Source: a virus
Virus record (IMG/VR): IMGVR_UViG_3300025083_000143
Location: 1 to 30,967 of that record
DNA length: 30,967 nt
Direction: 5' to 3' (one strand)
Shown: one piece after another, positions 1-7,219 of the stretch
Position numbering within the stretch: position 1 is the first letter of the stretch
Layout: every line of letters begins with the position of its first letter
Notes under the pieces: generated by a model
The model's input: the letters and a program-made list of their open reading frames with translations, nothing else
What the model was told of the DNA's origin: nothing
The model's database searches: none
Program-made: the position numbers and the translations under genes

Positions 1-165
1 TATTGGTGCTTTTGCATTACCGCTCAACATATCCCTCATTGACCTAAGCGCTAGGATAGCTTGGCGAGCCCCCTTAACTCCGCCGTCAAGAATTAAATCC
101 TCAATATGTGTCATATGAGTATTTTTACCTGCGGCTTCTGATAAGTAGTTAGTTAGTGATTTCAT
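1..165 (-). CDS. DUF6267-like protein, N-terminal fragment
   Basis: This is the first ~55 residues of a protein that continues beyond the left edge. It starts at an ATG (165-163) that overlaps the TAA of the preceding 464-aa gene by one base. The N-terminus reads MKSLTNYLSEAAGKN, followed by a THMTHIEDLILDGG segment that I recognise from the DUF6267 family of marine T4-like phages; the biochemical role is unknown. The first residues resemble the T4 capsid-targeting peptide, and LSE followed by A fits the gp21 prohead-protease cleavage rule (I/L-x-E). It would be transcribed with the upstream gene from the late promoter at 1587-1594. Family call is from memory; head packaging is inferred. Confidence 0.6.
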   Translation of the reverse strand, partial: MKSLTNYLSEAAGKNTHMTHIEDLILDGGVKGARQAILALRSMRDMLSGNAKAPI

Positions 166-1559
166 TATTTTCCTGCTTTTACATATGCACTTGATTCTGA
201 TAATTCAGAACCTGCATAGTTAATAAAATTTGTAATTGTATCATTTAATTTTGTACCACCTAATTTTTCTAATTGATAAGCTACCATCGTAATAGCAAAT
301 TTAGATGATATCCATTGTCCATCTTTTTCTTTTAAATTCTTTTTAAATTCTTCATAAGAAACATTATTATAAAAATAATTAAAATATGTATAATATTCTT
401 TTATTGCTCTTTCATCGCCTTTATCCATTTTTTTAGCTTGTTTAACAATATATGCAGTGTGAGGTTTTAATCCATATTGACGGCCATTTCTAACTAAATA
501 GTCATGCATAATTCCCCATGACAATCCTCCGCCTCTTGCTTTACCGCCTTTAATTTCAGCTTTAATATTTCCAAACTGTTTATTATCTTTAAACATTAAT
601 ATGCCAGAGCTATAAATTAGTGAACCGTTTTTAGCAGACCAATAGTTTCCACCTTTTGTTTCTAATTCAAAGCGTATATATTTGTATTTTTTTAATGAAG
701 ACACATCGACATTATATTCTTTTATTGGAACATTTTTAGTCATAGGACCTTTAAGAGATATACCAATTAATTTTTTATCTACAAAATTTTCTAATATGTT
801 ATTATTTAATGATTTAATATTTGACGCATCAAGCGATTCTACATTAAATCCTTTGTCTATTGCCCATACATCTCCTGGATTCCATTTATCATCTTTAAGT
901 TTAGTTAATCCCATATTTTTATATGCTTCATTTTTCTTAGCATATATACGTATCATTTCTGAACTACCTCGATGTATGGTCATTCCTTTTTTAACATAAC
1001 CTTTTTTTATTAGTTCTTTCGAAATATTATATGATGATAATATCCAGGCATCTGGCATATCAGATAATTCATTCCATGATGCATCAACGTTTGCTAGATT
1101 GTAAGCATTTTTTAATATATCATTAGTAAAAAATTCTAATGGCTGGTTATAACCATGCTCTAACATCGCATGTATCATTACAGCATTATGAGATTCATTT
1201 CTTTTTGTATCTTTGGTACCACTTCCTGCGCCGCCGCCTCCGCCACCAAATACTTTTGATTTAGCTAATTGATTTGACATATAGGTGCCTGAATCTGTTT
1301 CTAATGGAAATCCTTTTTTACCGTAATGTAATGGATTTTTTTTAAAATTAGCTATGTGAATTAAAGCAGCTTCTATATTTGTTACAACAATAGAACCACC
1401 TTTTGCCAATTCTAATGGCTTTTTTTGTACAACTAATTGTTTAAGAATATCAATTCTTGCTTTTCCAGTTTTTGAATTATTTGCATCTAATTGTGCAGGA
1501 GTTAAAGCCACTGCTTCAATAATAATATCTTTGTTTATAAAAGTTTTAAGGCTTTTCAT
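165..1559 (-). CDS. Putative packaged internal head protein with nuclease-like core (464 aa)
   Basis: The function is not established. Residues 1-15 (MKSLKTFINKDIIIE, then A) resemble the capsid-targeting peptide of T4 internal proteins, ending in an I-x-E site as cut by the gp21 protease. Residues 104-115 form an FGGGGGG-AGSGT glycine loop followed by an NESH segment. Residues 225-234 (KWNPGDVWAI) and 262-271 (KKLIGISLKG) recall a D...xLK variant of the PD-(D/E)XK nuclease core, with D230 and K270 as candidate catalytic residues. A T4 late promoter lies 28 bp upstream, and AGGAG sits 4 nt before the ATG. Together this suggests a late virion protein, possibly injected with the DNA. A structural protein without enzymatic activity is the alternative. 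Confidence 0.5.
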   Translation of the reverse strand: MKSLKTFINKDIIIEAVALTPAQLDANNSKTGKARIDILKQLVVQKKPLELAKGGSIVVTNIEAALIHIANFKKNPLHYGKKGFPLETDSGTYMSNQLAKSKVFGGGGGGAGSGTKDTKRNESHNAVMIHAMLEHGYNQPLEFFTNDILKNAYNLANVDASWNELSDMPDAWILSSYNISKELIKKGYVKKGMTIHRGSSEMIRIYAKKNEAYKNMGLTKLKDDKWNPGDVWAIDKGFNVESLDASNIKSLNNNILENFVDKKLIGISLKGPMTKNVPIKEYNVDVSSLKKYKYIRFELETKGGNYWSAKNGSLIYSSGILMFKDNKQFGNIKAEIKGGKARGGGLSWGIMHDYLVRNGRQYGLKPHTAYIVKQAKKMDKGDERAIKEYYTYFNYFYNNVSYEEFKKNLKEKDGQWISSKFAITMVAYQLEKLGGTKLNDTITNFINYAGSELSESSAYVKAGK

Positions 1560-1586
1560 AGTACTCCTAGAAAAATTAATTTATAC

Positions 1587-1594
1587 TATTTATA
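1587..1594 (-). promoter_or_regulatory. T4-type late promoter (TATAAATA)
   Basis: The minus strand carries an exact TATAAATA octamer 28 bp upstream of the 464-aa gene, in the AT-rich gap after the preceding gene. This is the late -10 element recognised by gp55-containing RNA polymerase, and gp55 is encoded at 29033-29608. No good -35 is present, as expected for late promoters. Confidence 0.65.
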
Positions 1595-1599
1595 AACTT

Positions 1600-1767
1600 T
1601 TAATGTTTAAAAAATTTATTTGGAACAATATCACCATTTAATTTAATGGATATAATTCTTTCGTCAATTAATTTTCTTACTGTTCTTTCACAACCTTCTT
1701 TAATACCAATTTGAAATGATTGATATGCACAAGCACCAATCATAATAAAGAAAATAATATATTCCAT
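1600..1767 (-). CDS. Small membrane-anchored protein, unknown (55 aa)
   Basis: The family is not recognised. The frame encodes 55 residues beginning MEYIIFFIMIGACAY, so roughly residues 3-16 form a hydrophobic N-terminal anchor. A charged tail follows (IKEGCERTVRKLIDERI) and the protein ends in KFFKH. Its ATG overlaps the TAA of the 53-aa gene by one base, the same TAATG junction used elsewhere in this genome, which supports translation by coupling. It is the last gene of the unit driven from 2682-2710. A late promoter for the next gene lies just past its stop. Confidence 0.6.
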   Translation of the reverse strand: MEYIIFFIMIGACAYQSFQIGIKEGCERTVRKLIDERIISIKLNGDIVPNKFFKH

Positions 1768-1928
1768 TATAGGTATACCTTTTCAACCCAAACTTGATAT
1801 CCTTTTTCTTTCATTTTACTGGCAAAAGCTGCAGCAGATTCCTCTAGTTCATAGAGATATTCAGCTACAACCTTTTGATTTTTCTTAGCTATTATTTTAT
1901 AAGCTTTATCTTTGGTAGACATAGACAT
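1767..1928 (-). CDS. Small protein, unknown (53 aa)
   Basis: No family is recognised. The frame is open up to 1967, but the ATG at 1928 is preferred because GGAG lies 7 nt ahead of it; the longer reading would overlap the preceding gene more and has no such site. The product (MSMSTKDKAYKIIAKK...) is lysine- and glutamate-rich, with a central EELEESAAAFASKMKEKG helix, and looks like a soluble helical protein. It overlaps the preceding 107-aa gene by 23 nt and the next gene by 1 nt, so it sits inside a tightly packed operon. Confidence 0.6.
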   Translation of the reverse strand: MSMSTKDKAYKIIAKKNQKVVAEYLYELEESAAAFASKMKEKGYQVWVEKVYL

Positions 1929-2229
1929 CCATTTTCTCCGCAAATTTAAGAGGTAATGATTGGTCAAAAGCTCTAGGATGTCTTCCTAATGCTTTTGCAA
2001 ACTTAGTTCTAGGACCTCTTGCTTGGCACTTAACATAGTACCTAGGAAGCTTTGTTGGTTGTTTTACAGAATAACCATTTTCAAATCTAATTTTAGACCA
2101 TTTTTCATTATCTTTTGCATGTTTATTAACTATACTTATAGTCTTTCTAAGTGTTTTTAATTCAAGCATATCGCCTGCGCTTTCTGTATGTACTGTCATG
2201 ACATAACTAGTTGTTCTTGTATTTTTCAT
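1906..2229 (-). CDS. Conserved-looking hypothetical protein (107 aa)
   Basis: The function is unknown. The protein is basic and probably soluble, with an N-terminal MKNTRTTSYVMTVHTES strand region, a helical middle (LKTLRKTISIVNKHAKDNEKWSK) and a basic GPRTKFAKALGRHPRAFDQ segment that could bind nucleic acid. The nearest purine-rich site, GGAGG, lies about 13 nt before the ATG, which is long. Translation may instead be coupled to the preceding gene, whose stop is one base upstream. It is the third gene of the small-gene unit driven from 2682-2710. Confidence 0.6.
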   Translation of the reverse strand: MKNTRTTSYVMTVHTESAGDMLELKTLRKTISIVNKHAKDNEKWSKIRFENGYSVKQPTKLPRYYVKCQARGPRTKFAKALGRHPRAFDQSLPLKFAEKMDVYVYQR

Positions 2230-2230
2230 A

Positions 2231-2443
2231 TTAATGTAATGGCCTCCCGCCTAAAGTTTCAATTTCAAATTCACCTGGTATATTGTGACCAGTTCTTACT
2301 CTGACTGATTCACATAATTTATCCCAGGATTCGTTTATGGTTTTTGGATTTTTATCTTTGGCCCAAGTCATTTCAACCAGGTCCAATTCAATTTCTACAG
2401 GTATGTTTGTAGCAAGATGTGTTAGTGATAATATGTTTTTCAT
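2231..2443 (-). CDS. Small hypothetical protein (70 aa)
   Basis: This acidic 70-residue protein (MKNILSLTHLATNIPVEIEL...) has no family I recognise. It starts with ATG in a 4-base ATGA overlap with the preceding gene's stop. GGAGG is placed 7 nt ahead of the ATG, so both translational coupling and independent initiation are possible. There are no membrane segments or cysteine clusters. It contains a NESWDKLCESVRVRTGH segment, and the preceding 70-aa protein has a similar ICESWDMRVG stretch; I read that resemblance as too short to prove homology. Confidence 0.6.
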   Translation of the reverse strand: MKNILSLTHLATNIPVEIELDLVEMTWAKDKNPKTINESWDKLCESVRVRTGHNIPGEFEIETLGGRPLH

Positions 2444-2652
2444 TGTGGACCCTCCGGCATAGCTTCGAATCTTTTAGTTATTAAAGATTCTACAGCCCAG
2501 TTTCTGTCGGTCATTCCAACTCTCATATCCCAGGATTCACAAATACCTGGTTTCATTCCACCATCTAATTCTCTTAGAATTTGGCTAGTGGACATTTGCT
2601 CTACATCCTCTGCAATTCTTTCGAGGATTTGTTCGTTTATGTGATGTGACAT
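2440..2652 (-). CDS. Small hypothetical protein, first gene of unit (70 aa)
   Basis: No function is recognised. The 70-aa product starts MSHHINEQILERIAEDVEQM, has an acidic amphipathic N-terminal helix and ends EAMPEGPQ. It is the first gene behind the promoter at 2682-2710, with a short leader carrying AGGAG 7 nt before the ATG. The leader matches those of the CobS- and CobT-like genes, so this gene is probably expressed at the same time. Five small genes follow from this promoter, an arrangement typical of phage early regions that act on the host; that role is inference. Confidence 0.6.
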   Translation of the reverse strand: MSHHINEQILERIAEDVEQMSTSQILRELDGGMKPGICESWDMRVGMTDRNWAVESLITKRFEAMPEGPQ

Positions 2653-2681
2653 TTATATTCTCCTTATCAATTTATAGTTAT

Positions 2682-2710
2682 ATTATACCATAGTACATCG
2701 CAAATGTACA
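2682..2710 (-). promoter_or_regulatory. Phage promoter, TGTACA-N17-TATAAT family
   Basis: On the minus strand, TGTACA (2710-2705), a 17-bp spacer ending TGG, and TATAAT (2687-2682) form an extended -10 promoter for the small-gene unit 2652-1600. The flank upstream of the -35 (CACAAAAAGGG) and the leader (CTATAAATTGATAAGGAG) match those at 23630 and, more loosely in the leader, 25898. Confidence 0.85.
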
Positions 2711-2761
2711 CCCTTTTTGTGAAAAAAAGTATATAAATTTTATATATATTTTTGAATAAAA

Positions 2762-2780
2762 GGGGAGTATGAAACTCCCC
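2762..2780 (-). terminator. Intrinsic terminator after the bS21-uvsX-41 unit
   Basis: Minus-strand RNA forms a perfect 7-bp stem (GGGGAGT/ACTCCCC) with a 5-base loop, followed by TTTTATT. It ends the unit that finishes with the 60-aa membrane protein. The next promoter's -35 lies about 50 bp further on, so it insulates the next unit. Confidence 0.8.
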
Positions 2781-2806
2781 CACGAATTGTCATTATTAAA
2801 AGGTTA

Positions 2807-2989
2807 TTATACTTCCTTTTTTACAAAAGTGTAAATACCATAAGCAAGGGCTACCCAAGCTACTAAGTCAACTAAGCCACCTAATAGTAGGTAAGATAAT
2901 GATAGACCGACAATAAGTCCGCCGTCCCAAGATGTTCTTTCTGACCATCTTGCCATTACCCAAGCTTTTGCGTTATTTAACATATTCAT
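2807..2989 (-). CDS. Small membrane protein (60 aa)
   Basis: The product has a short basic, tryptophan-containing N-terminus (MNMLNNAKAWVMARWSERTS) followed by two close hydrophobic stretches, about residues 24-37 and 39-55, and a KKEV tail, so it is probably a hairpin in the inner membrane. I have a general memory of similar MARWSERTSWDGG proteins in marine T4-like phages, without a known function. AGGAG stands 6 nt ahead of the first ATG. It is the last gene of the bS21-uvsX-41 unit and is followed directly by a terminator. Confidence 0.65.
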   Translation of the reverse strand: MNMLNNAKAWVMARWSERTSWDGGLIVGLSLSYLLLGGLVDLVAWVALAYGIYTFVKKEV

Positions 2990-3000
2990 ATAGTTCTCCT

Positions 3001-4398
3001 TTATATTTTAAAGTCAGCAAACGAGTCATTGCTTTCGCGTTCACCAAACTTGTTAATCGGCTTATCTGGCACCATGTCTGACATAATGTCTGATTGAGCC
3101 GACTCCTCTACATCATATAGTTTCATGCGGGAACGATCGACGCCTACCACAAACCTGCGATATTTCGTCGGGTCGTTATAACGATTCTTCAATTGTTTTA
3201 CCATTATCTGGCCTAATTCTTCAAGTTCCTCTGTTGATATAAGAGCAAACATTAAATCAGCCGTTGCTGGTAAACCAAATGATTCAGATGTATCCTCTAG
3301 ACCAACATCAGTATTACTGAAACCAGACCTCGTGGTCTGAGTTGCCGATACTATCGGTACATTGAATTCCACAGCTAAACCACGGAGTTCTTCCGCTATA
3401 GCTTTTATATAAGTATAACTATTTATACTTCCGCCCATGCCTTTCATACGACTTGATGCACAAATATTTAAATAGTCAATATATATCATATCAGGACTAA
3501 AGTTCTTTTTCAATCTTAATTCATTGAGTAAAGCCCTGAAATGACCTGTATGTGCAGAACCTGTAGGATATTCTTTTACTATAAGTTTACCTACTGATGC
3601 TTTTGCAATCTTTCCAATCTTATCATCAAATACATTCTTAGGTAAAGACCCAAGAGATTCGATTGGTAAGTTCATTAGATTCGCATCAATTCTTTCTGCA
3701 ATTCTTTCTTCAGCCATTTCCATTGTCACATACAAAACATTCTTTCCTTGACTTAGAACGCCAGCTGCACAATGACACATGAACAATGACTTACCTACAC
3801 CTGTTCCGGCTAAGGCAATATTAAGTGTCTTATTAGGTAGACCACCTTTTGTTATTTTATTAAAATAATCTAAATCGAATGGTATTCTATCTTCCTTACG
3901 ATTGTAAAATTCAAACCTTTCCTCTGAGTTATCAATATAATCATGACCTATTGCTTCATCGAAAGAAACACCTAAAGCTGTTGAAAGTATTTCAGGTATA
4001 GCACCTTCACTTCGTTCTTTATCTTTGCCATCAATAATTTGTATTGAATCCATGATGGCATTATATACTGCTCTTTCTTTACACCACTTTTCAGATTCAT
4101 CTAATAGATAATCAGTATCGATATCTGATTTAGTAGCAATTTCATTGATTAACCTGGAAGCATTATTTAATATATCTTCAGGTGCATTTATTTTCTTTAA
4201 CTCAAGGTCTAAAATTTTGGATGTTGGCAACTTATTATGTTTACCAACAAATCTGACAATCAGGTCGAATACCGTTCTATATGTACCTTCAAAATAATCT
4301 GGCTTCAGATAAGGTACTACTCTTCTACAATAATCTTCGTTATTAAGTAGATGATTGAGTATGTGTGTCGGTAGTTGATTCTCCAATATGTCCTCCAT
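3001..4398 (-). CDS. 41: Replicative DNA helicase (T4 gp41, DnaB-like)
   Basis: This hexameric 5'-3' helicase unwinds the fork and pairs with the primase. The 465-residue length is close to T4 gp41. The N-terminal domain (about 1-160) has the gp41 pattern VVPYLKPDYFEG. The RecA-like core has Walker A GTGVGKS (198-204), then the VTMEMAEERIAERIDANL stretch, the DYLNICASSRMKG Walker B region, SATQTTRSG, and SFGLPATADLMFAL, all closely matching gp41. Its start overlaps the preceding 110-aa gene by 56 nt. I keep the first ATG because the N-terminal domain aligns from there. It sits in the unit bS21-uvsX-110aa-41. Confidence 0.95.
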   Translation of the reverse strand: MEDILENQLPTHILNHLLNNEDYCRRVVPYLKPDYFEGTYRTVFDLIVRFVGKHNKLPTSKILDLELKKINAPEDILNNASRLINEIATKSDIDTDYLLDESEKWCKERAVYNAIMDSIQIIDGKDKERSEGAIPEILSTALGVSFDEAIGHDYIDNSEERFEFYNRKEDRIPFDLDYFNKITKGGLPNKTLNIALAGTGVGKSLFMCHCAAGVLSQGKNVLYVTMEMAEERIAERIDANLMNLPIESLGSLPKNVFDDKIGKIAKASVGKLIVKEYPTGSAHTGHFRALLNELRLKKNFSPDMIYIDYLNICASSRMKGMGGSINSYTYIKAIAEELRGLAVEFNVPIVSATQTTRSGFSNTDVGLEDTSESFGLPATADLMFALISTEELEELGQIMVKQLKNRYNDPTKYRRFVVGVDRSRMKLYDVEESAQSDIMSDMVPDKPINKFGERESNDSFADFKI

Positions 4399-4675
4399 TT
4401 TCTAAACTATCTGTTATTATATATTGTAATACTGCACCAAGATAATTTTTAAAAGGTTCATCTTTATTTAATTCATCTATATTAAAATCAGCTGGGTCTT
4501 GTACTGTGTAGTTAAAACTTAGTGTAGCCATATCTAGATTTTCATCTTCTTTAATACCTACTTGTCCGTATATTACAGTTACATCTTTCCATGTTCCTGT
4601 CTTTAACTTTACACCATAAAAAGCACTATTCTCGTGTTCTACGATTGAGTAATCTTTATCAGTTACTGTATACAT
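4343..4675 (-). CDS. Conserved hypothetical protein between uvsX and 41 (110 aa)
   Basis: The 110-residue acidic protein begins MYTVTDKDYSIVEHENSAFYGV and looks like an all-beta domain with a helical end (DEPFKNYLGAVLQYIITDSLENGG). I recognise it as a small protein recurring between uvsX and 41 in marine T4-like phages, with no assigned function. T4 has gene 40, a similar-sized head-vertex chaperone, at this place, but I see no sequence evidence for equivalence. The ATG overlaps the uvsX TAA by one base. The 3' end runs 56 nt into gene 41 in another frame, encoding a polar tail (ESTTDTHTQSST). Confidence 0.75.
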   Translation of the reverse strand: MYTVTDKDYSIVEHENSAFYGVKLKTGTWKDVTVIYGQVGIKEDENLDMATLSFNYTVQDPADFNIDELNKDEPFKNYLGAVLQYIITDSLENGGHIGESTTDTHTQSST

Positions 4676-5727
4676 TAGCTTTCCATTTCAAGGTCAAGGT
4701 CAATATCAATCATTGGTCTATGGCCAATTGAATAATATGTTTTGACAAATTCTTTAAAATCTGTATCTTTAAAGATTGGTTCCCAGAACTTTTTCTTTAG
4801 AGTATCTTTTTCTCTTACTTTTGGTTCTAGTATTTCACCTGTCTTCATATCAACAGCAGCATACCAACCAACATTTGGTTTTGTTACATATCCACCTGCC
4901 ATTGCAACTGTTAACAGACCACTATATTGTTCGATACCACCTTCCCATGATACTGAGATTGGCACTTTAGATTTTTCTTTTACAAACCTTGATTTCTCTA
5001 CATTGATTACAAAGTGATATCCTTGAATCTCTGTACCTTTTTTATCTTGTTGTCTTCCAATAATCCAAATGTTATCAGCTGAGTAATAGATACCTGTACC
5101 GCCTGAAACAACTGCTTTAGGAAATAATCCAATTTCTTGATAAGTGTGGTTCACAGCAAGTAAAGGGATATTCTTCATAGTAAGATAAGGAGTGACCATT
5201 CTGAATAATCCCTTTAATGCTTTAGCTCTTGTCATATCAGCGACTGACTTTTCATTAAGAGCATCTTCCAACTCTTTCTTAGAGGCAAGGTTACCAATAG
5301 AATCAATAACAACTATGACCTTATCTCCTCTTTCGATATTTTCGAGTTGGCCCACTAAGTCAAACTTTAACTGTTCGACATCTGTGATTGGTGTATGTAA
5401 TACTCTTGATGTATCAATACCAAATGATTCGAAATAAGATTGAGGTGACCCAAACTCTGAATCATAAAAAAGCATTACTGCATCTTCATGTTGTTTTAAA
5501 TAGGCAGCACCCATTAGTAAAGCAAATGAAGTTTTAAAATGTTTAGATGGACCTGCTAGAACTGTAAGTCCTGATGTTAGTCCACCCTCAATATCGCCTG
5601 ACAATGCAACATTAACCATTGGCACGTCTGTTGTAATGATATCTTTTTCAGCGAATAATTTCGACTTTGAAAGAATAGCAGTTTCTTTTACTTTACTATT
5701 CTTTTTTAATTTATCCATTATAGACAT
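4675..5727 (-). CDS. uvsX: UvsX RecA-like recombinase
   Basis: UvsX forms filaments on single-stranded DNA and drives strand invasion for recombination-dependent replication and repair. The 350-aa product has Walker A GPSKHFKTS (59-67), the FYDSEFGSP segment, Walker B VIVVIDSIGNLASKKE, and AVNHTYQEIG followed by VSGGTGIYYSAD, the UvsX form of loop L2. The acidic C-terminus (IDIDLDLEMES) fits T4 UvsX, whose tail modulates DNA and partner binding. GGAG lies 9 nt ahead of the first ATG. It follows bS21 and precedes the 110-aa gene and helicase 41 in one unit. Confidence 0.95.
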   Translation of the reverse strand: MSIMDKLKKNSKVKETAILSKSKLFAEKDIITTDVPMVNVALSGDIEGGLTSGLTVLAGPSKHFKTSFALLMGAAYLKQHEDAVMLFYDSEFGSPQSYFESFGIDTSRVLHTPITDVEQLKFDLVGQLENIERGDKVIVVIDSIGNLASKKELEDALNEKSVADMTRAKALKGLFRMVTPYLTMKNIPLLAVNHTYQEIGLFPKAVVSGGTGIYYSADNIWIIGRQQDKKGTEIQGYHFVINVEKSRFVKEKSKVPISVSWEGGIEQYSGLLTVAMAGGYVTKPNVGWYAAVDMKTGEILEPKVREKDTLKKKFWEPIFKDTDFKEFVKTYYSIGHRPMIDIDLDLEMES

Positions 5728-5729
5728 AA

Positions 5730-5996
5730 TTATCTTCTCCTGGCTTTTGACGGCCTGTTGTATGCATCATTTATGCGTTGTAGTTTACGAGCTCTTGAAA
5801 CAGCTTCTGCTTTTTTTCTTTTTCTTTTAGCAGTAGGTTTTTCATAGAACTCTCTATTTCGTACTTCTTGTACAATACCTGCTTTCTCACAGGCCTTTTT
5901 AAATTTTCTTAAAGCAATATCAAAAGGCATTTCCTTTTGTGGTCGCTTATCTCGTTTGTTTCGATTTGGCTTTGGCCTTAAATCAATACTTGGCAT
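5730..5996 (-). CDS. rpsU: Phage-encoded ribosomal protein bS21
   Basis: Residues 23-75 match bacterial bS21 closely: [18 protein letters not shown], then [21 protein letters not shown]. bS21 binds the 30S platform near the anti-Shine-Dalgarno end of 16S rRNA and affects initiation. At 88 aa it is longer than the usual ~70 because of a basic N-terminal extension ([20 protein letters not shown]) and an arginine-rich tail. AGGAG is 7 nt ahead of the ATG. It is the first gene behind its own phage promoter, ahead of uvsX and 41. bS21 is the ribosomal protein most often reported in phages; replacement of the host copy to favour phage mRNAs is inference. Confidence 0.92.
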   Translation of the reverse strand: MPSIDLRPKPNRNKRDKRPQKEMPFDIALRKFKKACEKAGIVQEVRNREFYEKPTAKRKRKKAEAVSRARKLQRINDAYNRPSKARRR

Positions 5997-6030
5997 ATAG
6001 TCACTCCTAGTTTTTTATTTTAATATGTAT

Positions 6031-6059
6031 ATTATACCATAAATTCAGACAATTGTACA
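6031..6059 (-). promoter_or_regulatory. Phage promoter for bS21-uvsX-41
   Basis: TGTACA (6059-6054), a 17-bp spacer ending ATGG, and TATAAT (6036-6031) lie on the minus strand. The TAA stop of the preceding methyltransferase-like gene is inside the -10 box, so the whole promoter is embedded in that gene's 3' end. Confidence 0.85.
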
Positions 6060-7219
6060 CTGTTTTTTTCATATTCGTAGGTTCTTTTTTTATTATCTTG
6101 AACCATAAACTTTGTATCAATCATATCTAAATCATTGTTTAAATATTTCTGTACCATTCTTGCTGGATGTTCTGCAGTGGTAACAGGTACGTTTTGACAT
6201 ATATGATTAAGTGACCTCTTAGGGTTTAATAATATAAAGTCAAAAGGTAATTTCATAAGTGATAGAGCTTCTCTTACTGTAAGATATCTATCCTCATCTG
6301 GATGAGTCAACATAGTTGGCATATGACCTACAAAAGCTCCTATTTTATCTTTAGGAATCTCTGTGGTTTTTCTCATGATATTACCACCAGCTTTTAGCTT
6401 ATGATATTGCCTATCACATTTCTTTGCCATACTTTCATAGCCATTTTCTCTCATCCATTGCGCTACTTCTTTATATGTTGTTCTTTCCTCTATGTAATCC
6501 ATAGGGTTTGTTGTCTTTTCTATTTTATCTTGAAACTCACTATGTGATATTCCACCTTCTAATACTTCAAGTACATACCGATAATACGGTTCTTCAGATG
6601 GTTTCTTTTCATTACAAAGTATTCGACTCATTGGGTCATTATCACATCTTTTTACTGCACGTATATCATCAGCAATCATTGTAGGTTGTTCTTGTATATA
6701 ATCAAATAATGGTATTCTATCATCTTTCCAAAAGAAATAAAATGTTCTATCTCTTACTTGACTTAAACCATGTAATAATGATTTTGTTTTAAATATACTA
6801 AACGTATATCCATTCTCCTCTCCAATTTTTCTCAGTCTCTTTACAACTGGCTCTCCCATTTTACTTGCTAATCTTGGTGCATTCTCTCCCCAGAAAACTT
6901 TAGGTTGTACTTTATTTAATATATATTCTGCTGATGTATACATCCATTCATTCATTGGATTGTTGCTTGAAGCAGATGGACTTAAAGAACTTAAACCTGC
7001 ACAAGGACAAACTGTATTAATAACATCTACACTATGAGGATGTTTCTTTCCTTCTGATAAATTTAAGTAAGGTACTTCATGTTTATAGTAATTATTTAAA
7101 TGAGTTTCATTTGCTTGAAATCCATCAAAGGTTAACATATAATCTGGCCTTTTGCCAAATACATTTTCCATTGCAATGGTTTCACCACCTATCAATGGTA
7201 CAATACTTGCATAATTCAT
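6032..7219 (-). CDS. C5-cytosine DNA methyltransferase-like protein
   Basis: The 395-aa protein has the ordered motifs of C5-cytosine methyltransferases: motif IV P72-C73 in VCPCAGLSSL (catalytic cysteine), motif VI ENA (112-114), motif VIII QVRDR (154-158), motif IX RYLTVREALSLMKLP, and a motif X-like QNVPVTTAEHPARMV near the C-terminus. Motif I is degenerate (VPLIGGETIAMEN rather than F-x-G-x-G), so cofactor binding may be altered. The start overlaps the glf stop by four bases (ATGA). It is the last gene of the gp42/sugar-nucleotide unit, which is odd because hydroxymethylcytosine already blocks C5. It may methylate unmodified cytosine, act on host DNA, or have diverged to another reaction. 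Confidence 0.8.
   Translation of the reverse strand: MNYASIVPLIGGETIAMENVFGKRPDYMLTFDGFQANETHLNNYYKHEVPYLNLSEGKKHPHSVDVINTVCPCAGLSSLSPSASSNNPMNEWMYTSAEYILNKVQPKVFWGENAPRLASKMGEPVVKRLRKIGEENGYTFSIFKTKSLLHGLSQVRDRTFYFFWKDDRIPLFDYIQEQPTMIADDIRAVKRCDNDPMSRILCNEKKPSEEPYYRYVLEVLEGGISHSEFQDKIEKTTNPMDYIEERTTYKEVAQWMRENGYESMAKKCDRQYHKLKAGGNIMRKTTEIPKDKIGAFVGHMPTMLTHPDEDRYLTVREALSLMKLPFDFILLNPKRSLNHICQNVPVTTAEHPARMVQKYLNNDLDMIDTKFMVQDNKKRTYEYEKNSVQLSEFMV

Noticed and set aside
682-999. Plus-strand open frames (for example 682-999, 4742-5017, 9934-10287, 16271-16612)
   Set aside because: All lie opposite well-supported minus-strand genes, have no promoters or ribosome sites, and encode low-complexity hydrophobic sequences typical of antisense frames in AT-rich DNA.
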